Translations under genes and position numbers: made by a program
The notes under the pieces: generated by a model
Databases searched by the model: none
What the model was told of the DNA's origin: nothing
What the model saw: only the letters and a program-made list of their open reading frames with translations
Part shown: piece by piece, positions 1 to 11,226 of the stretch
Layout: each line of letters opens with the position of its first letter
Position numbering within the stretch: the stretch's first letter is position 1
Source: Rapana venosa
Lineage: Eukaryota; Mollusca; Gastropoda; Neogastropoda; Muricidae
Length of the DNA stretch: 64,000 bases
Assembly (NCBI GenBank): GCA_028751875.1
Contig: CM054155.1
Coordinates: 55,963,380 to 56,027,379, forward strand
Direction: 5' to 3'

Positions 1-19
1 GTTGACACACCATTAAGCT

Positions 20-320
20 AACTGCATGCAGACTACGGGCCTGTTCTTTTATTTTGTCATCCATTCCCTTTAGCACGAAATAACCTACTCTTCTGAAGGC
101 CGGAACGGCTTTTTAACCTGTGGGCAAGAAATTCTGCGTGCGTTCGGACACAGGACCTCGGTTTATAGTCTCTTTCGAGGGACTTTTGGGGATGGTACTG
201 ACGTTAACTTCAGGTGGGGAGAAAATCACTTTGAACAGATAGATGCCTAGGTGGTGGTTCGAGCTCGGGCCGTCAGTTCTCGAGCTGAACGTTCTAACCA
301 CTAGGCTATCCTACCCCTCC
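20..320 (-). repeat. SINE-A copy (diverged, antisense)
   Basis: Read on the minus strand it starts with a tRNA-like head (GGATAGCCTAGTGGTTAGAA, an A-box) followed by the SINE-A body words GAGACTATAAACCGAGGTCC and GAACGCACGCAGAA. It is diverged and lacks the 3' end with the CATTATCCTCGATATAAAAG tail. Confidence 0.75.
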
Positions 321-609
321 ATACATAACTTGAATCTAATCTCCTTAACCCCTGCCCCCATTCCTCCCTGACCTCCTTTCCTGCCATATAATCATTTTGC
401 ATGGACGAAGTCATTACTAGCACACTTTTGCATCGGAGAGTGAGGAGCCAAGTGGTTTGAGCGTGACGGCATGATCTGGCAGTAACTGAGAGCGCAGGTT
501 CCAACTTCCGCTATATCCATCTTAGGAACATTTTGTCATTGTGTTAATATTGGTAAAACTATGTGTTGCTCCACAACAGATTGAGTGGCACTTCTGGACT
601 AGTAGCCAG
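321..609. other. Unassigned sequence before the large minisatellite
   Basis: About 290 bp with no supported gene or recognised repeat. Short open frames exist but have no splice or start context. Confidence 0.5.
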
Positions 610-3600
610 GACTTGTCCCTTGATTTGTCTCTTGATTGTCCATTGACTTGGCTTGTCCCTTGACTTGTCCCTTAGCTTGTCCTTTAGTTTGTCACTTGAC
701 TTGTCCCTTGACTTATCCTTTGGTTTGTCACTTGACTTGTCACTTGACTTGTCCTTTGGTTTGTCCCTTGACTTGTCCCTTGCCTTGTCCCTTGACTTGT
801 CCCTTGACTTGTCCCTTGACTTGTCACTTGACTTGTCCCTTAGCTTGATTTGTCCCTTGGCTTGTCCCTTTCTTGTCTCTTGGCTTGTCCCTTGGCTTGT
901 CCCTTGACTTGTCCCGTGACTTGTCCCTTGGTTTGATTTGTCTCTTGATTTGTCCCTTGATTTGTCTCTTGACTTGTCCATTGACTTGGCTTGTCTCTTG
1001 ACTTGTCCCTTAGCTTGTACTTTAGTTTGTCACTTGACTTGTCCCTTGCTTTATCCTTTGGTTTGTCACTTGACTTGTCACTTGACTTGTCCTTTGGTTT
1101 GTCACTTGACTTGTCCCTTGCCTTGTCCCTTGACTTGTCCATTGACTTGTCCCTTAACTTGTCCCTTAGCTTGATTTGTCCCTTGGCTTGTCCCTTTTCT
1201 TGTCCCTTGGCTTGTCCCTTGGCTTGTCCATTGGCTTGGCTTGTCTCTTGGCTTGTCCATTGGCTTGTCCCTTGGCTTGACTTGTCCCTTGGCTTGTCCC
1301 TTGACTTGTCCCTTGGCTTGACTTGTCCCTTGGCTTGGCTTGTCCCTTGGCTTGTCCCTTGACTTGTCCCTTGGCTTGACTTGTCCCTTGGCTTGGCTTG
1401 TCCCTTGGCTTGTCCCTTGGCTTAGCTTGTCCCTTGTCCCTTGGCTTGTCCCTTGGCTTGTCCCTTGGCTTGTCCCTTGACTTGTCCCTTGGCTTGGCTT
1501 GTCCCTTGGCTTGGCTTGTCCCTTGGCTTGTCCCTTGGCTTGTCCCTTGACTTGTCCCTTGGCTTGGCTTGTCCCTTGGCTTGGCTTGTCCCTTGGCTTG
1601 TCCCTTAGCTGGCTTGTCCCTTGGCTTGGCTTGTCCCTTGGCTAGGCTTGTCCCTTGGCTTGGCTTGTCCCTTGGCTAGGCTTGTCCCTTGGCTTGGCTT
1701 GTCCCTTGGCTTGTCCCTTGGCTTTACTTGTCCCTTGGCTTGACTTGTCCCTTGGCTTGTCCCTTGACTTGTCCCTTGGCTTGGCTTGTCCCTTGACTTG
1801 TCCCTTGGCTTGGCTTGTCTCTTGGCTTGTCCCTTGGCCTGTCTCTTGGCTTGGCTTGTCGCTTGGCTTGGCTTGTCCTTTGGTTTGGCTTGTCTCTTGG
1901 CTTGGCTTGGCTTGTCCCTTGGTTTGGCTTGTCCCTTGGCTTGGCTTGTCCCTTGGCTTGGCTTGTCTCTTGGCTTGGCTTGTCTCTTGGCTAGGCTTGT
2001 CTCTTTGCTTGCCTTGTCTCTTGGCTTGGCTTGTCCCTTGGCTTGTCCCTTGACTTTTCACTTGGCTTGTCAATTGGCTTGGCTTGTCCCTGGACTTTTC
2101 ACTTGGCTTGTCCATTGGCTTGTCCCTTGGCTTGTCCCTTGGCTTGGCTTGTCCCTTGGCTTGTCCCTTGGCTTGGCCCCTGGCTTGGCTTGTCCCTTGG
2201 ATTGTCCCTTGGCTTGGCTTGTCCCTTGGCTTGTCCCTTGGCTTTAGCTTGGCTTGTCCCTTGGCTTGGCTTGCCCCTTGGCTTGGCTTGTCCCTTGGCT
2301 TGGCTTGACCCTTGGCTTGGCTTGTCTCTTGACTTGGCTTGTTCTTTGGCTTGTCCCTTGGCTTGGCTTGTCCCTTGGCTTGTCACTTGGCTTGTCCTTT
2401 GGCTTGTCACTTGGCTTGGCTTGTCCTTTGGCTTGTCCCTTGGCTTGGCTTGTCTCTTGACTTGTCCCTTGGCTTAGCTTGTCTCTTGGCTTAGCTTGTC
2501 CCATGACTTGTCCCTTGGCTTATCCCTTGGCTTGTCCCTCGGCTTGTCGCTTGGCTTGTCCTTTGGCTTGTCCCTTGGCTTGTCCCTTGACTTTTCACTT
2601 GGCTTGTCCCTTGGCTTGTCCCTTGGCTTGTCCCTTGGCTTGGCTTGCCCCTTGGCCTGTCCCTTGGCTTGTCCCTTGTCTTTTCACTTTGCTTGTCCCT
2701 TGGCTTTGCTTGTCCCTTGGCTTGGCTTGTCCCTTGGCTTTGCTTGTACCTCGGCTTCTCCCTTGACTTGTCCCTTGGCTTGTCCATTGCGCTGTCACTT
2801 GGCTTGTCACTTGGTTGTCCCTTGGCTTGGCTTGTCCCTTGGCTTGTCCCTTGACTTCTCCCTTGACTTGTTCCTTGGCTTGGCTTGTCCCTTGACTTGT
2901 CCATTGGCTTGGCTTGTCCCTTGGCTTGGCTTGTCCCTTGACTTGTCCCTTGGCTTGGCTTGTCCCTTGACTTGTCCCTTGGCTTGGCTTGTCCCTTGGC
3001 TTGTCACTTGGCTTGTCCCTTGACTTGTCCCTTGGCTTGGCTTTTCCCTTGACTTTTCCCTTGGCTTGTCCCTTGGCTTGGCTTGTCCCTTGATTTATCA
3101 CTTGACTTGTCCTTTGGCTTGTCCTTTGACTTGTCCATTGGCTTGTCCCTTGACTTCTCCCTTGACTTGTCCCTTGGCTTGGCTTGTCCCTTGACTTGTC
3201 CCTTGGCTTGGCTTGTCCCTTGACTTGTCCCTTGGCTTGGCTTGTCCCTTGGCTTGGCTTGTCCCTTGACTTGTCCCTTGGCTTGGCTTGTCCCTTGACT
3301 TGTCCCTTGGCTTGGCTTGTCCCTTGGCTTGGCTTGTCCCTTGACTTGTCCCTTGGCTTGGCTTGTCCCTTGGCTTGTCACTTGGCTTGTCCCTTGACTT
3401 TTCCCTTGGCTTGTTCCTTGGCTTGGCTTGTACCTTGGCTTGTCCCTTGACTTCTCCTTTGGCTTGTTCCTTGATTTGTCCCTTGGCTTTTCCCTCGACT
3501 TGTTCCTTGACATGTCTCTTCACTTGTCCCTTGACTTGTCCCTTGACTTGTCCCTTGAATTGTCCCTTGACTGGTCCCTTGACTTGTTCCTTGACTTGTC

Positions 3601-6432
3601 CCTTGGCTTGTTCCTTGGCTTGTCTCTTGGCTTGGCTTGTCTCTTGGCTTGTCCCTTGGCTTGGCTCTTAGCTTGGCTTGTCCCTTGGCTTGGCTTGTCT
3701 CTTGCCTTGGCTTGTACCTTGGCTTCTCTTGTCGCTTGGCTTGGCTTGTCTTTTGCTTGGCTTGTCTTTTTGGCCTTGGCTTTCTCTTGGCTTGGTTTTG
3801 TCCCTTGGGTTTGGCTTGTCCCTTGGCTTGGCTTGTCTCTTGGCTTAGCTTGTCCCTTGGCTTGGCTTGTCCCTTGGCTTGGCTTGTCCCTTGACTTGTC
3901 CCTTGGCTTGGCTTGTCCCTTGGCTTGTCACTTGGCTTGTCCCTTGACTTGTCCCTTGGCTTGGCTTTTCCCTTGACTTTTCCCTGGCTTGTCCCTTGGC
4001 TTGGCTTGTACCTTGGCTTGTCCCTTGACCTCTCCCTTGGCTTGTTCCTTGATTTGTCCCTTGGCTTTTCCCTCGACTTGTCCCTTGGCTTGTCCCTTGA
4101 CTTGTCCCTTGTGTTGTCCCTTGGCTTGGCTTGTCTCTTGGCTTGTCCCTTGGCTTGGCTTGTCTCTTGCCTTGGCTTGTCCTTGGCTTGGTCTGTCTCT
4201 GTGGCTTGTACCTTGGCTTCTCTTGTCGCTTGGCTTGGCTTGTCTCTTGGCTTGGCTTGTCTCTTGGCTTGGCTTGTCTCTTGGCTTGGCGTGTCCCTTG
4301 GTTTGGCTTGTCCCTTGGCTTGGCTTGTCTCTTGGCTTAGCTTGTCCCTTGGCTTGGCTTGTCCCTTGGCTTGGCTTGTCCCTTGGCTTGGCTTGTCTCT
4401 TGGCTTGTCTGGTCTCTTTGCTTGGCTTGTCCCTTGACTTTTCACTTGGCTTGTCAACTGGCTTGGCTTGTCCCTTGACATTTCACTTGGCTTGTCCATT
4501 GGCTTGGCTTGTCCCTTGGTTTGTCCCTTGGCTTGGCTTGTCCCTTGGCTTGTCCCTTGGCTTGTCCTCTGGCTTGGCTTGTCCCTTGAATTGTCCCTTG
4601 ACTTGTCCCTTGGCTTGGCTTGGCCCTTGGCTTGTCCCTTGGCTTGGCTTGTCTCTTGGCTTGTCCCTTGGCTTAGCTCTTGGCTTGGCTTGTACCTTGG
4701 CTTGGCTTGTCCTTGGCTTCCTTGTCCTTGGCTTGGCTTGTCCTCTTGGCTTGGCTTGTCCTTTGGCTTGGCTTGTCTTTTGGCTTGGCTTGTCTCTTGG
4801 CTTGGCTTGGCTTGTCTTGTCTCTTGACTTGTCCCTTGGCTTGGCTTGTCCCTTGGCTTGTCCCTTGGCTTGTCCCTTGGCTTGGCTTGTCCCTGGCTTG
4901 GCTTGTCTCTTGGCTTGGCTTGTCCCTTGGCTTGTCTTGTCTCTTGACTTGTCCTTGGCTTGGCTTGTCCCTTGGCTTGTCCCTTGGCTTGTCCTCTGGC
5001 TTGGCTTGTCCCTTGAATTGTCCCTTGACTTGTCCCTTGGCTTGGCTTGGCCCTTGGCTTGTCCCTTGGCTTGGCTTGTCTCTTGGCTTGTCCCTTGGCT
5101 TAGCTCTTGGCTTGGCTTGTACCTTGGCTTGGCTTGTCCCTTGACTTCTCTTGTCGCTTGGCTTGGCTTGTCTCTTGGCTTGGCTTGTCCTTTGGCTTGG
5201 CTTGTCTTTTGGCTTGGCTTGTCTCTTGGCTTGGCTTGGCTTGTCTTGTCTCTTGACTTGTCCCTTGGCTTGGCTTGTCCCTTGGCTTGTCCCTTGGCTT
5301 GTCCCTTGGCTTGGCTTGTCCCTGGCTTGGCTTGTCTCTTGGCTTGGCTTGTCTCTTGGCTTGTCCCTTGGCTTGGCTTGTCTCTTTGCTTGTCGCTTGG
5401 CTTGTCTCTTGGCTTGTCTCTTGGCTTGTCTCTCGGCTTGGCTTGGCTTGGCTTGTCTTTTTGCTTGGCTTGTCTCTTGGCTTGGCTTGTCCCTTGGCTT
5501 GTCTTGTCTCTTGACTTGTCCTTGGCTTGGCTTGTCCCTTGGCTTGTCCCTTGGCTTGGCTTGTCCCTGGCTTGGCTTGTCTCTTGGCTTGGCTTGTCTC
5601 TTGGCTTGGCTTGTCTTTTGGCTTGTCCTTTGGCTTGGCTTGTCTCTTGGCTTGTCCCTTGGCTTGGCTTGTCTCTTGGCTTGTCGCTTGGCTTGTCTCT
5701 TGGCTTGGCTTGTCTCTTGGCTTGTCTCTTGGCTTGTCTCTTGGCTTGGCTTGTCCCTTGGTTTGGCTTGTCCCTTGGCTTGGCTTGTCCCTTGGCTTGG
5801 CTTGTCCCTTGGCTTGGCTTGTCCCTTGGCTTGGCTTGTCCCTTGGCTTGGCTTGTCCCTTGGCTTGGCTTGTTCCTTGGCTTGGCTTGTCTCTTGGTTT
5901 GGCTTGTCCCTTGACCTGTCCCTTGATTTGGCTTGTCCCTTAGCTTGGCTTGTTCCTTGGCTTGACTTGTCCTTTGGCTTGGCTTGTCCCTTGACTTTTC
6001 CCTTGGCTTGTCTCTTCGCTTATCCCTTTACTTGTCCCTTGGCTTGTCCCTTAGCTTGTCTTTTGGATTGTCCATTAACCTGTACCTTGACTTGTCCCTT
6101 GGTTTGGCTTGTCCCTTGACTTATACCTTGGCTTGTCCCTTGGTTTGGCTTGTCCCTTGACTTATACCTTGGCTTGTCCCTAGGCTTGGCTTGTCCCCTG
6201 ACTTGGCTTGTCCCTTGACTTATACCTTGGCTTGTCCCTAGGTTTGGCTTGTCCCTTGACTTGTCCCTTGACTTATACCTTGGCTTGTGCCTTGGCTTGG
6301 CTTGTCCCCTGACTTGGCTTGTCCCGTGGCTTGTCCTTTGACTTGTCTCTTTGCTTTGCTTTCCACTTGGCTTGTCACTTGGCTTGTCTTTTGGCTTGTT
6401 GCTTGGCTTGTCACTTGGCTTGTTCCTTGGCT
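610..6432. repeat. 5.8-kb minisatellite, 12-bp unit with 17-bp variant
   Basis: The array is built from CTTGTCCCTTGG (12 bp) and a longer form with an extra CTTGG (17 bp). Point variants such as GACTTG, GTCTCTT and GTCACTT are frequent. The left 600 bp is rich in the GACTTG form, and the right part is dominated by GGCTTG. Neither unit form contains a stop in any frame of either strand, so long open frames arise on both strands by construction. They translate to simple repeats such as LACP/WLVP/SLGL on + and DKPSQGTSQ-type on minus. No promoter, start context or non-repeat domain supports coding. Confidence 0.95.
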
Positions 6433-7237
6433 CTACCGCCTTTCTGAATGAGTGAGACGGAATCTCGTTGCTGTTTGAATGTCACACTTCCTGCATAGAA
6501 TAACTCCGTTGGGACTTTGATATAATCTACAACAGCAAGAGAAAGAGTCGCATTACACCTGACCCAATTTTCTACTTGAAATGATTTTAAGCAGGTGGGC
6601 ATCAGCTTGTCGTTTTGAGATTTTTATCGGTTATCTACCTTGTACTGAAATATTAAAACAGAATTCTGTTTCCTTTTGCTTTAAAAACGCATTTTAAAAC
6701 ACCCAACCCCACATTCTGACCACCTACCATGATGCAAACTTCGTTTCTTTCTCATTTTGTCACTTTCTGGAGTCTAGCATTTCAATTTCCAATAACTTCT
6801 CACATTGTCGGATTTTCGATCTGTTTTCTTATTTTATTGAATATCTGTCTACATTGCAAATTAACAACCTGTTAACAGTTCGAAAGTTATCGGGTGCAGT
6901 GTGACTCCTCATGTGTTGGAGAGTCGCACTTTGACTCCCATCTCTGAAAGTCCCTCAGTTCAGACAATGAACAAGGTCCCATGTCCAGACGATCCTGCAA
7001 CCACGAACGTCTTTCGTAGTAAAAAAGCAAGGCAGCTAGAAGTGATGACACAAACAGACCCAGCATGCACAAATGGGAGCTGTAGAAGAAGCGATAAGGT
7101 GGGCCAGGTTTTCCCCATGCCCACGACCACACACGCTGCCTTCACCAGTGAGTGCAGCCCCCGACAGTGCCCCCAGACACAGGCAGGGCAGGGCAGGGCA
7201 GGGCAGGGCAGTGACTAGGGATGCTGCCGGCGTGCAG
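6433..7237. other. Non-repetitive stretch before exon 1
   Basis: AT-rich, mostly unique sequence ending in a short GGGCA run (7187-7210) just before the exon 1 acceptor. No coding segment passes inspection. If the gene has an exon between the minisatellite and 7238, it is not recognisable by eye. Confidence 0.4.
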
Positions 7238-7379
7238 GTGGACCCAGGCATGATCAACGTGACGGACGCCACCCGAGAGAGCCAGGTGACCATCACCTCC
7301 ACCCTGCCCATAGTCTGTGACCACTCCTTCACCGCTGCCTGCTGCATCTCCCTGAACCTGGATGTGGACGGACCTAAGA
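7238..7379 (+). CDS. VWDE-like exon 1 (first visible)
   Basis: This 142-bp segment starts after CGTGCAG and ends before a GTCAGT donor, phase 0 in and phase 1 out. It encodes [16 protein letters not shown] followed by a segment with the motif [10 protein letters not shown]. The Cys spacing suits the extracellular region that precedes the vWD domain in VWDE-type proteins. It is not the true first exon, because it has no initiator Met context or signal peptide. The upstream 800 bp shows no convincing coding segment, so the 5' part of the gene may lie beyond the large minisatellite. Confidence 0.65.
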
Positions 7380-9841
7380 GTCAGTACTCAGGCTACAGGG
7401 GGAGAGGAAAAGGAGGGGGGGGGTGGGGGGTGGGGGGGGTGGGTGGGGGCTGGTCATCTGGGTGGGTGGGTGGGTGAGTGAGGGGTGGGGGTGTCACCAC
7501 GATGTCGATAATGAAGACGACGGCAACTAGGATGATCATGGTGGTGATGATGGGGCAACCACCTTTACCACCACCACCACCACCACCACCACCACCATTA
7601 CCACCACCACCTTTATCACCACCATCACCATCACGGTGGTGGTGGTGGTGATAAAGGTGGTTGCGATGATGGTGGTGGTGGGGGTGATGATGGTGGTGCT
7701 AAAGGTGGTTGCGATGATGGGGGGGGGGGGGGGGGGTGGGGTGGACGATGATGATGGGGGTGATGATGGTGGTGGTGGTGATGATAAAGGTGGTTGCGGT
7801 GATGGTGGTGGTGACGATGATGATGTGGTGATGATGGTGGTGCTAAAGGTGGTTGCGGTGATGGTTGTGGTGACGATGATGATGGGGATGATGATGGTAG
7901 TTGTGGCGGTGATAAAGGTGGTTGCGATGATGGTGGTGGTGATGATGATGATGATGATAAAGGTTGTGGTGATGGTTGCGATGGTGATGATTGTGGATGT
8001 GGTGGTGATGATGATGTTGATAAAGGTTGTGGTGGTGCTGGTGGTGGAGTCAGTGCTTGCTGCTCTTGTTACTACGGGTGCTGTTGTTATTATACTCTTT
8101 CTTTTATATCGAGGATAATGGAATAAGCACTCATGTGCTTTTTTACATCAAGTCCCCGTGTGTATGCGGTTTTGTCAATTCTGTCATCTGTTCCCACCGG
8201 CACACATTGGCCTACTCTTACGAAAAGCGGAACAGGATTTAACGTGTGCGCATGATGTTTTGCGTGCGTTCGCACACGGGGCCTCGGTTTATAGTCTCAC
8301 CCGAAGGTGAGCAATTATTGTTCTTGTTGCTGCTGCAGTTGATGACGATGATAACGATGATCATGACGGCGAGGATGACAACACCGAAGACAATGACGAC
8401 GATGATGATGACGCAGCTGCAGCTGTTCTTGTTGCTGTTGCTGATCCTAACTTGTTGAAATATGAATTGCTGAGCCTTGTTCTGTGGGGAACAAAGCTTC
8501 TCCTGTCTTATCTCTGTCATCTGAAATAAGACAGAGGTCTCCACACAGTGACAACACTCCAGACTGTGTTGTGCTGAGGGAAGGGAGAGGACAGACGGTA
8601 CCAAAGACGTTATCCTACACACTCGATCGTCCAGATCAATCAGTGTGGAGCCTACTGCCTTTATTTTGCTGTTGAACAACTGACAGGGCATAGAAACAGC
8701 ACAATGCAAGACAAAACAGTACTAACACATCTTTACATGCAATTCAAAAATATTTATGGTACATAATAATTTAGTGCAATGTATAAACAAATGGATACTA
8801 CAATTAAACACAGTGCAGTTGAAAAGAATACAATGCAGTGCAATGCAATAAAATAGAGCACACCATAACACAAACGAAACAAATAATGCAATACAGTACA
8901 ATACAAGCAACAAAACACAACATCAACGCATCAAAAACAAATCTCCCAACTGTAAAAGTCATCCATTGAAAGAGACAAGAACAAACAACCCCCTTTCCTC
9001 TCCAAAACCACAAAAGGAAACCAACTCTGCAAACCGCAATTTGACAAAACGGTTGCAACAAAGACCATAACCAATTCTGTCCCTCTGTTGTTGTTTTCCA
9101 GATACAGTGGTGGTGCCTCACCCTTGCAGCTACAAACTGTGCTCCAAAGACTGGAACCCAGCCACCCAAACGGCCAGCAAGGTGGTCACCGTCAGCGCCC
9201 GAAAGAACCAGATTGTAGACGGGTCCAAACGCATGTTCCTGTCCTTCGAGAAGCTGGAGGCTGCTGGAGGAGGGGGCTACCTCAACGTCTTCTCCAACTA
9301 CACTCTGCCTGAAGTGCAGGTCTGGGGTTCTGCTGTTCTGTTCTGCTCTGTTCTGTTTTGTTTTGCTCTGTTTTGCTCTGTTCTGTTTTGCTCTGTTTTG
9401 TTTTGCTCTGTTCTGTTTTGCTCTGCTCTGTTCTGTTTTGCTCTGTTCTGTTTGCTCTGTTCTGTTTGCTCTGTTTTGTTTTGCTCTGTTCTGTTTTGCT
9501 CTGTTCTGTTTTGCTCTGTTCTGTGTTGCTCTGTTCTGTGTTGCTCTGTTCTGTGTTGCTCTGTCTGTTCTGCTCTGCTCTGCTCTGCTCTGTTCTGTTC
9601 TGTTCTGTTTTGTGTTGCTCTGTTCTGTTCTGCTCTGTTCTGTTATGCTCTGCTCTGTTCTGTTTGCTCTGTTCTTTTTGTTCTGTTCTGCTCTGTTCTG
9701 CTCTGTTCTGCTCTGCTTTGTTCTGCACTGTTCTGCATCATCGTCATCATCGTCGTCGTCGTCGTCATTGTTGTTGTTCTTGTTCTTATTATTACTTTTT
9801 TATTATTATTATTATTGTTATTATTATTATTATTACTATTA

Positions 9842-9873
<32 letters not shown>

Positions 9874-10765
9874 ATTTGTTGTTGTTATCGTTATTACTAT
9901 CTTCATCATTATCATCATCATCATCATGGTGATTGCTGTTGTTTGCATTCTTTGTTATTCTGATTGTCCAGGTGGCAGTTCAGCAGGCGGCTCCTCTGAA
10001 GTGCCAGTGGACAGGCGATCCCCACATCACTGGCTTTGCTGGACAGTAAGTGCCTCTGCATGGGGAGGCTGTGCTGGTCACTGTCTGGCTTTGCTGGTCT
10101 ACTGTAGGCCAGACTTCTTGTCTACTGTATGTGTGTCTGTGTAGATGTGTATGGGTGGAGTGAACTGGTTTGTGTGAGTGTGTGTAGATGTTTGCTGGTC
10201 TACTATAGGCTGTACTTCTTGTCTTCTATATGTGTGTGTGTCTGTGTGTGTGTGTATACGTGTGCGTGTGTAGATTTAGTGGTGGAGTGAATTGGTTTGT
10301 GTGTATGTGTAGATGTGTATGTGTGTGGATGTGTGTGTGGAGTGAATTGGTTTGTGTGTATGTATGTATATATGTGTGTGTGTGTGTGTGGAGATGTGTG
10401 TGAGTGGAGTGAATTGGTTTGTGTGTGTGTGTAGATGTGTGTGGGTGGAGTGAATTGGTGTGTGCGTGCGTGCGTGCGTGTGTGTGTGTGTGTGTATGTG
10501 CGCGCGCGTGTGCGTGTGTAGATTTAGTGGTGGAGTGAATTGGTTTGTGTGTGTGTGTGTGTGTGTAGATTTGTGGGTGGAGTGAATTGATTTGTGCGTA
10601 AGTGTGTGTGTGTGTGTGTAGATGTGTATGTGTGTGGATGTGTGTGGGTGGAGTGAATTGGTTTGTGTGTATGTGTGTGTAGACGTGTGTGGGTGGAGTG
10701 AATGGTTTGTATGTGTGTGTGTGTGTCTGTGTGTGTGTAGATGTGTGTGGATGGAGTGAATTGGT

Positions 10766-10816
<51 letters not shown>

Positions 10817-11051
10817 GTAGATGTGTGTGTGTGCGTGTGTAGATGTGTGTGGGTGGAGTGAATTGGTTTGTGTGTGTCTGTGTGTGTATGTATGTGTGTA
10901 GATGTGTGTGGGTGGAGTGAATTGGTTTGTGTGTGTGTGTGTAGATGTGTGTGTGTGTGTGAGATGTGTGTGGGTGGAGTGAATTGGTTTGTGTGTGTGT
11001 GTAGATGTGTATGTGTGTGTGGTGTAGATGTGTTTGGATGGAGTGAATTGG

Positions 11052-11085
<34 letters not shown>

Positions 11086-11162
11086 CGTGTTCGTTCGTTC
11101 TTGTATTTATCGTCTGTTCACTATATGTGATATTAGACGGATGTGTGTGTGTGTGTGTGTTG

Positions 11163-11226
<64 letters not shown>

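Noticed and set aside
3989..5914. A 641-codon open frame of WLVP/SLGL repeats on +, and DKPSQGTSQ-type frames on minus
   Set aside because: Both are products of a 12/17-bp minisatellite whose units have no stop in any frame. There is no non-repeat domain, start context or codon signal.
599..6432. Possible CRISPR-like or direct-repeat array
   Set aside because: No unique spacers. Units are contiguous, and the genome is eukaryotic.
9107..10144. A 345-codon + strand frame joining two exons through an intron
   Set aside because: Its middle is the TTCTG array and trinucleotides. Only 9102-9319 and 9972-10045 carry conserved protein sequence, with proper splice borders.
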